Positions 1-6,500 of a stretch of DNA of 7,670 nucleotides are shown here, piece by piece (positions within the stretch are counted from its first letter, which is position 1; every line of letters starts with the position of its first letter). The notes beneath the pieces were generated by a model. That model ran no database searches, had not been told where the DNA came from, and was given only the letters and a program-made list of their open reading frames with translations. The stretch is from Desulfovibrio sp. Dsv1 (GTDB lineage Bacteria; Desulfobacterota; Desulfovibrionia; Desulfovibrionales; Desulfovibrionaceae): NCBI GenBank assembly GCA_000403945.1, contig APFI01000319.1, positions 1-7,670 of the forward strand, written 5' to 3'. The position numbers were made by a program, and so were the translations under genes.

Positions 1-240
1 AGGTCTGGTATTTGCGGAAGCGTGTGGACGGCAAAGAGCAAATGATCAACCTTGGGCAATATCCGTCTGCCGGCAAAGGGAAAAATCCGTCCAGTTGTGA
101 CGTTTGGCGCTGTTGCAACCGAATGGCTGGCCATTATTCAGGCATCAAGGCACAATCAGGCATATGTCCGAGATATTTGAACAACGGCTTGAGCGCCATA
201 TCCTGCCCTCCCTTGCCGGTCGCCCCATAGCCGAAATTAC
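1..240 (+). pseudogene. Remnant of P4-type tyrosine-recombinase integrase (5' end outside window)
   Basis: Three fragments of one integrase lie in different frames. From base 3 the frame reads VWYLRKRVDGKEQMINLGQYP, typical of the end of the N-terminal DUF4102 arm domain of P4-like integrases. From about base 74 another frame reads KGKIRPVVTFGAVATEWLA and on to YVRDI, then hits a TGA at 177. The sequence resumes one frame away as FEQRLERHILPSLAGRPIAE, ending near base 235. The middle pieces match the core-binding (SAM-like) domain that precedes the catalytic domain. Some 40-50 residues between the first two pieces are missing, and the catalytic Arg/His/Tyr domain is absent. Such integrases insert islands or prophages, often at tRNA genes; no tRNA is visible here. 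The family call is by motif resemblance. It is clearly non-functional. Confidence 0.75.
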
Positions 241-503
241 AATTCTCTCACAACCATACAATCAACATCCCGACTCATCACGTTTTTTTCCTAAAGTTAT
301 CACGATGTTCTTCATGTTGCGTGCTAACTCCAGCTTGACCGACTTGAAGGAGGGTGAACAAGCTCTTGAAACATTACGGCCGGGAGCGGGCGGCGTTCCC
401 GGTACCCCAAAACGGACGGCGGAAATCTTCTCCCCTTGCCTCCGTCTTGGCGAAACAGAATGGATTCGTCCGACTTCCCTGCGGTCTGCGTCCGTGCAGC
501 GCC
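241..503. other. Non-coding stretch between integrase remnant and thyX promoter
   Basis: No convincing gene is present. Bases 241-310 are A+T-rich compared with the flanks, consistent with leftover island DNA. The thyX frame stays open upstream to 354, but that extension encodes a low-complexity Arg/Pro/Ser-rich sequence unlike a ThyX N-terminus, so I treat it as untranslated. On the minus strand around 262-350 a short frame gives LARNMKNIVITLGKK, faintly like the start of an XRE-type helix-turn-helix; this is too short to call. Confidence 0.4.
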
Positions 504-532
504 TTGCCGCTGACACGGCTTTTTTCTATAGT
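504..532 (+). promoter_or_regulatory. Putative sigma-70 promoter for thyX
   Basis: TTGCCG (504-509) and TATAGT (527-532) are separated by 17 bases, near the sigma-70 consensus in both hexamers and spacing. Transcription would start near 539, giving a leader of about 45 bases before the thyX start codon. Predicted by eye only. Confidence 0.5.
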
Positions 533-584
533 GGGCAGAGTCCATGCCCGCCGAATGCGGGCGCCCCCCAACACGGAAGCGGCC

Positions 585-1382
585 ATGCTTGAAGAAAAAT
601 ATACCGGCAACGGCAAGGTGCTGCTGCTCGCGGGCGGCGGCAGAATATACACGGATCTGGCGGCGCGCTTCGTGCGCAGCGAACGTGACCTGGAGGACAT
701 CGCGGCCTCGCCCTATTCCCGCCAGATCGTGAAGAATATTCTTTCCAGCGGCCACCGCGCCGCCTTGGAGTTCGATTTTTTCCTTTTCGGCGTGGAAGAC
801 TACTCACGCGTGACCGAGGTCCAACTGGTGCGCAAACGGCTGGCATCCTACCTGATCAAGTCCGGCCGGGCGGAGCTCAACGGCAAGCGGCGCTTTTCCG
901 TAGTCTATCCGCGCGAGATTGCGGAATTTTCCGCGCCTGTGACCCTGCCCGGCGGCGGCACGGCCACGCTCAGCGGCCGGGATCTGGCCGATCTGAGCCG
1001 CCAGTGGTACGATGCCGGGCTGAAAGCCGGGCTGCCCGAGGAAAATCTGCGCTACCTGAAGCCCCAAGCCACGGAGTTCAAGGCCATCATCGGCATGAAC
1101 GCCCACGCTTTGCTGGACTGGTTCGCCATCCGCTGCTGCCGCAACGCCCAGCATGAAATCCGCGATCTGGCATGGAAGATGCTGCGTCTCTGCCGTCAGG
1201 CAGCTCCCGACCTGTTTGAAGGTGCGGGACCTAACTGCGCGCAACTGGGCTATTGTCCGGAAAACAGTTTGCAGCATGCGCGCTGCAAAGGCCGGATCAT
1301 CACCAAGGACGCGGCCCTGGCCGTACTGCGGGAGCACGAACGCCGGGCAAATCCGCCGCGCGACGAATTCGAGCAGGAATAA
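585..1382 (+). CDS. thyX: Flavin-dependent thymidylate synthase (ThyX)
   Basis: Makes dTMP from dUMP in the cytoplasm using methylenetetrahydrofolate, FAD and NADPH, replacing ThyA. The protein has 265 residues. The ThyX signature lies at residues 83-95, where the pattern R-x-R-x2-S-x4-S-x-R is kept (R83, R85, S88, S93, R95). The usual His is Lys84, and the usual Asn-Glu pair is Leu90-Ile91. The second conserved block, RCCRNAQHEIRDLAWKML (183-200), matches the dUMP-binding helix. The tail has GPNC (215-218) followed by Cys224 and Cys234, a shortened version of the cysteine tail seen in related anaerobe ThyX proteins. I chose ATG 585 because GGAAG at 575-579 sits 5 bases upstream and family similarity begins there; the frame is open to 354 but that part looks non-coding. 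A dedicated promoter and terminator make it monocistronic. Family call is firm; activity despite the altered signature is inferred. Confidence 0.88.
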   Translation: MLEEKYTGNGKVLLLAGGGRIYTDLAARFVRSERDLEDIAASPYSRQIVKNILSSGHRAALEFDFFLFGVEDYSRVTEVQLVRKRLASYLIKSGRAELNGKRRFSVVYPREIAEFSAPVTLPGGGTATLSGRDLADLSRQWYDAGLKAGLPEENLRYLKPQATEFKAIIGMNAHALLDWFAIRCCRNAQHEIRDLAWKMLRLCRQAAPDLFEGAGPNCAQLGYCPENSLQHARCKGRIITKDAALAVLREHERRANPPRDEFEQE

Positions 1383-1386
1383 ATAA

Positions 1387-1426
1387 CAGGCCCCGACCCA
1401 TTGAAGGGTCGGGGCCTGCAGTTTTT
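1387..1426. terminator. Strong rho-independent terminator, probably bidirectional
   Basis: A perfect 13-bp stem, CAGGCCCCGACCC (1387-1399) with GGGTCGGGGCCTG (1406-1418), encloses the loop ATTGAA. On the plus strand it is followed by CAGTTTTT, serving thyX four bases after its stop codon. On the minus strand it is followed by TTATTTATT, so it can also end transcripts arriving from the ligase/phosphotransferase side. Confidence 0.9.
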
Positions 1427-1441
1427 GCCTGATGTTTCCCC

Positions 1442-2403
1442 TCAAACGTGTTTGAGAGCCTCTTTCAGCGTATCCCGGTAGATGCGCACCACATCAAGCC
1501 GGGCGTATTTCTTGTCCTCGGCCGGGACGATATTGCCAGGGCGCGCCTTCCGTGCTGGCGCGGGCGAACATTTCTTCCGCCGCTTCCATGTAAGCCGGGA
1601 ACTTTTCCCGGTTGCGCCGCCCCGTCCGTGGGCGCGCTGATATGGGGATCACCCGCACGATGCGCTCGTCCATGCCCGCTGTGAGTCTACGGATGGACCC
1701 GCCCTTGCCCGGCCGCGTCCCATCCCTCGAAAATCAAGAGGCCGGAGATGCCCGCTTTCCAGGCTTTGTAGGTCAGGGCGCGAAGCTCTCTTCCTGCATG
1801 GCGGCCAGTTTTTTTATGCTCGCTGCGCTTGCGTGCGCCGTTCAGGTCCACCGCGTCCCGAGCACTGAAGGCGGCGGCATAGGCCCGCTCCGGCCTAGCG
1901 ACCACAACAGGCGAGGTTTGAACCGGAAGGTCGCGGGCGGCCACGGCGCTGTCAGCACGCGGGTCATGGCCACATTGCGAAAATTGGCGTCAAAGGCGTC
2001 GATGAGCGTCCAGGGGGCATAGGCCTAGTCGGTAATGGTGATGGTTTTGTCCGCCGCGCTGACCAGACCGTCGTAGTTTTTCTCGTTTTTTGTCGCAGAG
2101 CGTGAAGTTGCGATGATTCTTGTGTTTCAGGCGTTCGTTATGGACTTTCTGGCTGGGAGACCGACGAAGAAAAGAAGCGGCCCGAAACCTAGCGCTACTG
2201 GCGCGCGCTGCCAGGCAAGGGTCAAATGGCCGTCTTTTTCGGCGGATGGTACAGCAAACCCATCCGGAAGCTCTGTTAATCACCGACAATGATGCTCCCG
2301 CGCCCCACGTTGCGCGGCAAACAGCCTGCCGCGCAGTTCTTCCCTAAGCGCGCTGTATTCTTTGGACGAATAGGATCTTGCCCAAGGATGCGAATTCAAA
2401 CAT
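1442..2403 (-). pseudogene. Scrambled polyphosphate:AMP phosphotransferase (two-domain PPK2 family)
   Basis: The intact family member (about 500 residues, two PPK2 P-loop domains) moves phosphate from polyphosphate to AMP. Minus-strand pieces appear in the gene's order. 2403-2280 gives MFEFASLGK then, one frame away, KEYSALREELRGRLFAAQR (N-terminus). 2136-1990 gives NERLKHKNHR, a frameshift, an in-frame TAG, then APWTLIDAFDANFRNVAMTR (end of domain 1). About 1800-1620 gives GLLIFEGWDAAG, a one-base shift inside the P-loop, then KGGSIRRLTAGMDERIVRV and SAPTDG. 1615-1442 gives NREKFPAYMEAAEEMFARAS, another shift, then NIVPAEDKKYARLDVVRIYR and the native stop. Missing are the first-domain P-loop and about 120 residues of domain 2 containing its WRFWR and lid region. 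A domain-1 piece lies inverted at 2137-2270 (listed separately). The start codon overlaps the end of the ligase gene, so it was the second gene of that operon. It is certainly inactive. Confidence 0.85.
2137..2270 (+). pseudogene. Inverted internal fragment of the phosphotransferase gene
   Basis: On the plus strand this reads GWETDEEKKRPE, a TAG stop, then RYWRALPGKGQMAVFFGGWY and SKPI. That is the core of PPK2 domain 1 (family pattern DEE-x5-RP, R-[FY]-WR-x-LP-x-KG-x5-FF-G-x-WY). It belongs between the N-terminal and later pieces of the surrounding minus-strand pseudogene but faces the opposite way. The junction at about 2137 is sharp: minus-strand coding for NERLKHK ends where plus-strand similarity begins. 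The left end of the piece shows a further frameshift (TFW in one frame, GWETDEE in the next). Confidence 0.8.
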
Positions 2404-3733
2404 TCTCTTCTTCCTTTGCACCGCGCGGCGGCCGGGCCGGATTCCGGCCCGCGCCGTTGACCACCGCGCCGATCATCACGCCCAGATGACTCATGGCCAG
2501 ACCCAGCCACCAAATGCGGTAAAAATCATGTCCGAAGATGCCGTTGACGAGCCAGCCCGCGAAGCCGATCCAGAACCAGGCCGTCAGCCGCCAGTAGGGA
2601 TCGATGCTCTTTTCCGCATATTCTTCCTCCAGACGCGGCCTGATACGCCTGTAGCCCCACCAGAGAAAGCCCAGCAGAAAAATCATACCCAGACAGAAAC
2701 CCACCAGACCGTGGGCATAGAGCATATCCAGATAAAGGTTGTGCGGATGGCTGATGGTGATTTCATCCTTGCCCGGAGCAAGCCCCAGAGCGCGGAAGGC
2801 CGCGTTGTACTGTCCGGCCCCGGCCCCGAACCAGGGGTGTTCCAGAAAAACGCGCCAGCCCAGATTCCAGAGGCTCCAGCGGCCGTCGTCAATCACGTAT
2901 TCCGGCGTCAGGCGTTGCGGCTGGCAGAGGATGAACACCCCCAAGGCCAGCAACGGCCAGAGCAGAATACGCCACTGCCAGCGTTTCCTGCGAAGCAGTG
3001 CCCAAAAACCGAAAGACGCGGCCACAGCCAGCGCGCCGCTGCGGCTGGCCGCCCCCTGTAACAGAAAAAAGGCCGGCCAGAAGACGGCCAGACAGAGAAA
3101 CGCGGAATTCACGGCATCCAGGCTCCGGCGCAGAATGAACCAGAGAGCGAAGGCCGGGATCAGGGCCAAAGCAATGTAATTGCCCACCGTGTAGTCGCCC
3201 AGACTGCCGGTCAGCCGCCCGGCATTGCACGTGTAGCCCATGATGAAATCACGGCCCGTGATCGTCTGCCAGATGCCGTCCAGCCCCTGCCAGAAGCATG
3301 CCAGCGCGCAAGCCCAGACCAGACGGCGCAGATCCTTGGCGTCGCGCACGCATTCCATGGCGATGAAGGGCAGGATGAAGCCCTTGTTGATGCCCGTGCC
3401 CGCGTGCAGCAGAGACGAAAGAGGGTCTGTGGAAAAACAGACGCCAATGCCGACCATCAGCCAGAGGCAATGGAACAGCCAGCGCGCGTCAAGCCGGCGC
3501 AGCACACTGTTATGCCATTCATGGCGGTAATAGAGCAGTAGAAAAATAAAGCTGAGCACTGGCATGACTTCACGCATGCCGTAGCCGATGGGGAAGGAGG
3601 CCAGCGAGAGCCAGAACGACCAGAACAGGCAGGTGAACCAGAATTCACCCGTCCGTTTCCGGCGTATGGCGCGCCAGGGCTCCAGAACAGACACAGCCCA
3701 GCGGGCCGGGGCTTCGAAATTTTTCCGCATCAT
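2396..3733 (-). CDS. O-antigen ligase / polymerase family (Wzy_C) membrane protein
   Basis: A 445-residue polytopic inner-membrane protein with about 10-12 hydrophobic segments. Family members either join polymerised O-antigen to lipid A-core (WaaL type) or polymerise surface glycans (Wzy type) on the periplasmic side; the sequence alone does not settle which. Family features are SRSG near residues 230-233, the large periplasmic loop with EHPWFGAGAGQYN (298-310), and SHPHNLYLDMLYAHGLVGF (328-346), the hallmark block of the Wzy_C domain. The frame extends to a TTG at 3787, but GGGAGGAGG (3743-3735) precedes tandem ATGs at 3733 and 3730, so translation begins at one of these; 3730 has the better spacing (7 bases) and I list 3733. 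The TGA stop (2398-2396) overlaps the ATG of the phosphotransferase remnant (2403-2401), showing a former two-gene operon. No glycosyltransferases lie nearby. No convincing promoter was found. Confidence 0.85.
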   Translation of the reverse strand: MMRKNFEAPARWAVSVLEPWRAIRRKRTGEFWFTCLFWSFWLSLASFPIGYGMREVMPVLSFIFLLLYYRHEWHNSVLRRLDARWLFHCLWLMVGIGVCFSTDPLSSLLHAGTGINKGFILPFIAMECVRDAKDLRRLVWACALACFWQGLDGIWQTITGRDFIMGYTCNAGRLTGSLGDYTVGNYIALALIPAFALWFILRRSLDAVNSAFLCLAVFWPAFFLLQGAASRSGALAVAASFGFWALLRRKRWQWRILLWPLLALGVFILCQPQRLTPEYVIDDGRWSLWNLGWRVFLEHPWFGAGAGQYNAAFRALGLAPGKDEITISHPHNLYLDMLYAHGLVGFCLGMIFLLGFLWWGYRRIRPRLEEEYAEKSIDPYWRLTAWFWIGFAGWLVNGIFGHDFYRIWWLGLAMSHLGVMIGAVVNGAGRNPARPPRGAKEEENV

Positions 3734-3832
3734 ACCTCCTCCCGCCACGCGCGGACGCATCCGTCCCTGTGCCGCCCGCGCTGTCAATTTTCAGCATAGT
3801 CGTCCGGGCGGGCAAATTCAAGCGATGCGGTC

Positions 3833-3861
3833 TTGTGTTACCGGGCCTATGAGACTACTAT
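3833..3861 (+). promoter_or_regulatory. Putative sigma-70 promoter for the NYN-domain gene
   Basis: TTGTGT (3833-3838) and TACTAT (3856-3861) are 17 bases apart, in the gap between the divergent ligase and NYN genes. The start site would be near 3868, leaving a leader of about 40 bases. Predicted by eye; an overlapping CATAAT at 3864-3869 is an alternative -10 with no good -35. Confidence 0.4.
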
Positions 3862-3906
3862 GCCATAATCTGCAGTATTCACGTTATGACTTGCTTTGAG
3901 GAGCAC

Positions 3907-4569
3907 ATGGCACGATTTACCGGTTTTGATGAAGTTTTCAGCGCGTTGTATGTAGACTTTGACAATATCTATACCCGTTTTCTGGAGGCGGACCCGGAAG
4001 CCGCTAGGGCATTCGGTTCAGCGCCCTACCGCTGGGTGCGCTGGATTGAAAACCACGCCCTGCGCATTCTGTACGGCGAGGGGGTGCGCCGCCGCATTCT
4101 CAAGCGTACCTGTTATCTGAACCCACAGCGCTATCAGGAATTCCGCAATCCGTTCATCCGCAGCGCCTTTCAGGTGGTGGACTGCCCACCGCTGACCTCG
4201 CGCGGCAAAACCAGCACGGACATCCATCTGGTCATGGACTGCATGGACGACCTTTCCCATTCCACTCACTTTGACGAGTTCATCATCCTGTCCGGCGACG
4301 CGGATTTCACCCCCCTGCTGATCCGTCTGCAGGAACATGCCCGCCGCACGCTGATCCTTTCCGTGGGCTATTCCTCGCCGGCCTATACCGCCGCCGCATC
4401 CTGGCGCATCCGCGAGGACTGGTTTCTGCAACAGGCGCTCAAGGACGAGCGCGGCGATAACGACGACAGCGACTTGCCCGTCGGCGTTCAGACACCCCGC
4501 GCCGCCCAGACCGCTCCCCGCGACGTGAGCGTGGACGAGGAGGACGAGCCTTCTCCCGGAAACCGCTGA
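3907..4569 (+). CDS. NYN (PIN-like) nuclease-domain protein
   Basis: A 220-residue soluble protein. NYN domains share the PIN/FEN nuclease fold and are thought to cut RNA using clustered acidic residues and metal ions. The expected acidic positions are visible: ALYVDFDN (13-20, Asp17 and Asp19), STDIHLVMDCMDD (103-115, Asp105 and Asp111) and ILSGDADFTPLL (127-138, Asp131 and Asp133). Residues from about 178 form a charged, probably disordered tail rich in Asp, Glu, Pro and Arg, with no partner domain such as OST-HTH. The frame opens at ATG 3886, but GAGGAG (3898-3903) just upstream favours ATG 3907, where the conserved part begins. It is transcribed alone and away from the ligase gene. Substrate and role are unknown; no antitoxin-like partner sits beside it, so a toxin role is not supported. 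Confidence 0.82.
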   Translation: MARFTGFDEVFSALYVDFDNIYTRFLEADPEAARAFGSAPYRWVRWIENHALRILYGEGVRRRILKRTCYLNPQRYQEFRNPFIRSAFQVVDCPPLTSRGKTSTDIHLVMDCMDDLSHSTHFDEFIILSGDADFTPLLIRLQEHARRTLILSVGYSSPAYTAAASWRIREDWFLQQALKDERGDNDDSDLPVGVQTPRAAQTAPRDVSVDEEDEPSPGNR

Positions 4570-4575
4570 ACGCTC

Positions 4576-4604
4576 TTGACGACGGCCGCGCCCACGGCTA
4601 AAGA
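4576..4604 (+). promoter_or_regulatory. Putative sigma-70 promoter for the ABC transporter genes
   Basis: TTGACG (4576-4581) and TAAAGA (4599-4604) are 17 bases apart, just after the NYN stop codon. Transcription would start near 4611 with a leader of about 80 bases before the binding-protein gene. No terminator was seen after the NYN gene, so read-through is also possible. Confidence 0.5.
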
Positions 4605-4690
4605 TGGGCAAGTTCAGGCCTGTGGCCGACGGATTGTTCCGGCGCGCCCGACGCGTCTTCTTGATTTTTTGCAATCTTTAAGGAGGCCCT

Positions 4691-5434
4691 ATGTTTCGCG
4701 GAGTTACCCTTGCCCTGCTTATGCTGACGCTTTTCTGCGGCCAAGCCTTGGCGGCGGAAAAGTATACTGTGGCCAGCGACTGCACTTGGCCACCCATGGA
4801 AATGCTCAACGCCCAGAAGCAGCCGGAAGGCTATTCCACGGATTACATCTGCGCTGTGGCCAAGGCCGCCGGTTTTGAGGTGGACGTCCGCAACATCGCC
4901 TGGGACGGCATTTTCGGCGGCGTGGCCACGGGCAAGTACGACATCGTCGCTTCTTCCACCACCATCACCCCCGAACGCCAGAAGCAGTTCGACTTTTCCG
5001 ACCCCTACTATGAAGTGGTCCAGGCCGTGGTGCTGCCTGCAGGCGCGAACATCAAGAACTTGGCCGACCTCAAGGGCAAGAAAGTCGGCGGCCAGATCGG
5101 TACCACGGGCATCTTCGTGATGCGCAAGGCCGACGTGGACGTGGACCTCAAGGAATACGACGATGTGGGGCTGGCCATTCAGGACATGGTAGGCGGTCGT
5201 CTGGACGCGGTGATCTGCGACAGCCCCGTGGCCATGTACTATGTGAATAAAAAGGCCGACTACGCCGGCAAGCTGAACCTCTCCTTCAAGACCGGCGACA
5301 AGGAATACTATGGCTTCACCGTACGCAAGGGTCGCCAGGATCTGGTGGACAAGCTGAACAAGGGCATCAGGCAAGTCAAGGAATCCGGCATGGAAGCCAA
5401 GCTGATCGAAAAGTGGATGGGCACGGGTAAGTAA
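4691..5434 (+). CDS. Periplasmic amino-acid-binding protein of an ABC importer (SBP family 3)
   Basis: A 247-residue solute-binding protein that captures an amino acid in the periplasm and delivers it to the permease encoded next. Residues 1-21 are a signal peptide (Phe-Arg start, hydrophobic core, ALA before AEK); the Cys at 16 is not in a lipobox, so the protein should be soluble. Family-3 landmarks: GYSTDYICAVAKAAG (47-61), WDGIFGGVATGKYDIVASS (71-89), TITPERQKQFDFSDPYY (91-107) with Arg96 placed to bind the ligand carboxylate, GGQIGTTG (133-140), and DAVICDSPVA (172-181) with Asp177 placed to bind the amino group. The length is typical. AGGAGG (4681-4686) lies 4 bases before ATG 4691. The 5' position, strong ribosome site and following hairpin suit a product made in excess over the permease. 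Relatives bind polar or basic amino acids; which one cannot be told here. Confidence 0.88.
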   Translation: MFRGVTLALLMLTLFCGQALAAEKYTVASDCTWPPMEMLNAQKQPEGYSTDYICAVAKAAGFEVDVRNIAWDGIFGGVATGKYDIVASSTTITPERQKQFDFSDPYYEVVQAVVLPAGANIKNLADLKGKKVGGQIGTTGIFVMRKADVDVDLKEYDDVGLAIQDMVGGRLDAVICDSPVAMYYVNKKADYAGKLNLSFKTGDKEYYGFTVRKGRQDLVDKLNKGIRQVKESGMEAKLIEKWMGTGK

Positions 5435-5475
5435 CAAGACGTCTTCACGCCGAAAAGCGAATCTGCTCCAGTTCC

Positions 5476-5507
5476 GACGCGCGGGGGCGGGCGTCCCCGT
5501 CCGCGTC
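5476..5507 (+). promoter_or_regulatory. Intercistronic hairpin between binding-protein and permease genes
   Basis: GACGCG (5476-5481) pairs with CGCGTC (5502-5507), and GGGG (5483-5486) with CCCC (5495-5498), leaving a short internal loop. There is no U tract, so it is unlikely to terminate fully. Its position 40 bases after the binding-protein stop fits a structure that protects upstream mRNA, raising binding protein over permease. The function is inferred. Confidence 0.4.
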
Positions 5508-5536
5508 CACCACTAAATACAAAGGCGGCGGTGCGC

Positions 5537-6340
5537 ATGCCTGAACCCAACGACACTCACAGCAAGGGCAATATCGTCATGGTCACGGACGGGGGTTCCA
5601 TCCCGGACCCTCGCGAATGGCGCCTGATCAACGCCTGGTCCATTGCCCTGGTGGGCGCGGTGTGCGCTCTGTTCGCGCTCTGCCTGCTCTGGCCGGAGCC
5701 CTATCTGCACATCCTGCTCTATCTGCCGGACGGGGTACTGGTTACGTTCAAAATCACGGTCATGTCCATCTGCTGTGCTGTGCCGCTGGGCCTGCTGACC
5801 GGCTTGGGCCGCATTTCGCGCAACCGCGTCATCAATCTTCTGGCATCCACCTATGTGGAGGTCATCCGCGGCATCCCGCTGCTGGTCCAGCTGTTTTACA
5901 TTTACTACGCCCTGTCCCGTTTCTTCCAGGTCAGCGGCATCACCTCGGCGGTCATCGCCATCAGCGTCTGTTACGGCGCGTACATGGGTGAGGTGTTCCG
6001 CGCGGGCATCATGGCCATTTCCAAGGGACAGAGCGAGGCCGCGCGCTCTCTGGGTCTCAACCGTTTCCAGACCATGTTTTACGTGGTGCTGCCCCAAGCT
6101 TGGCGGACCATCCTGCCGCCTGTGGGCAACGAATGCATCGCCATGCTCAAGGACACCTCCCTGGTCTCCATCATGGCTGTGCCCGACATCATGCAGCGCG
6201 CCCGCAGCTTTGTGGGCACTACCTATCTGTACTTCGAGACGTACACGATCATCGCTCTGATCTATCTGATCATCACCCTCGTGCTCTCCAAATGCGTGAG
6301 CATCATGGAATCTAGGCTGAACTACTATGACGGAAAGTAA
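5537..6340 (+). CDS. Polar amino-acid ABC transporter permease (HisM/GlnP type)
   Basis: The membrane subunit (267 residues) that passes the amino acid delivered by the upstream binding protein across the inner membrane. A soluble N-terminal stretch of about 30 residues precedes a hydrophobic segment at 32-52. The transport domain follows, with helices near 67-90, 100-130, 135-160, 190-215 and 233-255. The ATPase-contacting EAA loop is clear: EAARSLGLNRFQTMFYVVLP (167-186). VEVIRGIPLLVQLFYIYYAL (107-126) is typical of the HisM/GlnP family. The start is uncertain: ATG 5537 is listed, but GTG 5531 has AAAGG at a better 5-base spacing and would add two residues. The last 14 bases overlap the start of the ATPase remnant. 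With no ATPase encoded beside it, the transporter works only if another ATPase substitutes. Confidence 0.87.
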   Translation: MPEPNDTHSKGNIVMVTDGGSIPDPREWRLINAWSIALVGAVCALFALCLLWPEPYLHILLYLPDGVLVTFKITVMSICCAVPLGLLTGLGRISRNRVINLLASTYVEVIRGIPLLVQLFYIYYALSRFFQVSGITSAVIAISVCYGAYMGEVFRAGIMAISKGQSEAARSLGLNRFQTMFYVVLPQAWRTILPPVGNECIAMLKDTSLVSIMAVPDIMQRARSFVGTTYLYFETYTIIALIYLIITLVLSKCVSIMESRLNYYDGK

Positions 6341-6368
6341 TCACGTCTCGTTACGGATTCGAAGGTAA
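6327..6368 (+). pseudogene. 13-codon N-terminal stub of the ABC transporter ATPase gene
   Basis: ATG 6327 overlaps the permease end in the way translationally coupled ABC genes do, and encodes MTESNHVSLRIRR before a TAA at 6366. A start such as xxVSLRIRxLxKxFG is what GlnQ/HisP-type ATPases look like just before the Walker A region, so this appears to be all that remains of the importer's ATPase. None of the three frames up to the terminator at 6409 shows Walker A, Q-loop, LSGGQ or Walker B sequence. The short length makes the identity an inference from gene order and start-sequence resemblance; a chance 13-codon frame cannot be excluded. Confidence 0.5.
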
Positions 6369-6408
6369 CATGCCCTACTATGCCGGGATCGGCAAGATCT
6401 CAAATAAC

Positions 6409-6442
6409 TGCAAAACCCCTCGGCATGTCGAGGGGTTTTGCA
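6409..6442 (+). terminator. Rho-independent terminator after the transporter genes
   Basis: A perfect 14-bp stem, TGCAAAACCCCTCG (6409-6422) with CGAGGGGTTTTGCA (6429-6442), closes over GCATGT. The A and T runs lie inside the stem, so the T run follows the GC-rich core on the plus strand and the structure can work on both strands. It would also stop leftward transcripts from the 6501-6596 gene. Confidence 0.8.
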
Positions 6443-6500
6443 TGTAAGAACCGCGCGAACCACCCCGAAGGCAGTCCGCGCGGAAAAGGACGGCGCAGGC

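Noticed and set aside
262..350. Possible XRE-type repressor remnant on the minus strand
   Set aside because: Only about 15 residues resemble a helix-turn-helix start and the frame breaks at once; chance is as likely.
354..584. N-terminal extension of ThyX by 77 residues
   Set aside because: The extra sequence is low-complexity and unlike ThyX, while ATG 585 has a ribosome site and the promoter at 504-532 lies inside the extension.
804..1445. 213-residue minus-strand open frame
   Set aside because: It is antisense to thyX and runs through the terminator; no motif or ribosome site supports it.
2378..3061. 227-residue plus-strand open frame
   Set aside because: It is the antisense of the O-antigen ligase gene, with Pro/Gln/Ala-rich composition and no family motif.
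4018..4674. 218-residue minus-strand open frame
   Set aside because: It mirrors the NYN gene, whose acidic motifs and ribosome site are clear on the plus strand.
4598..5437. 279-residue minus-strand open frame
   Set aside because: It lies opposite the binding-protein gene, which has a signal peptide, ribosome site and family motifs. The minus frame is His/Val/Leu-rich without motifs, a usual shadow of GC-rich coding DNA.
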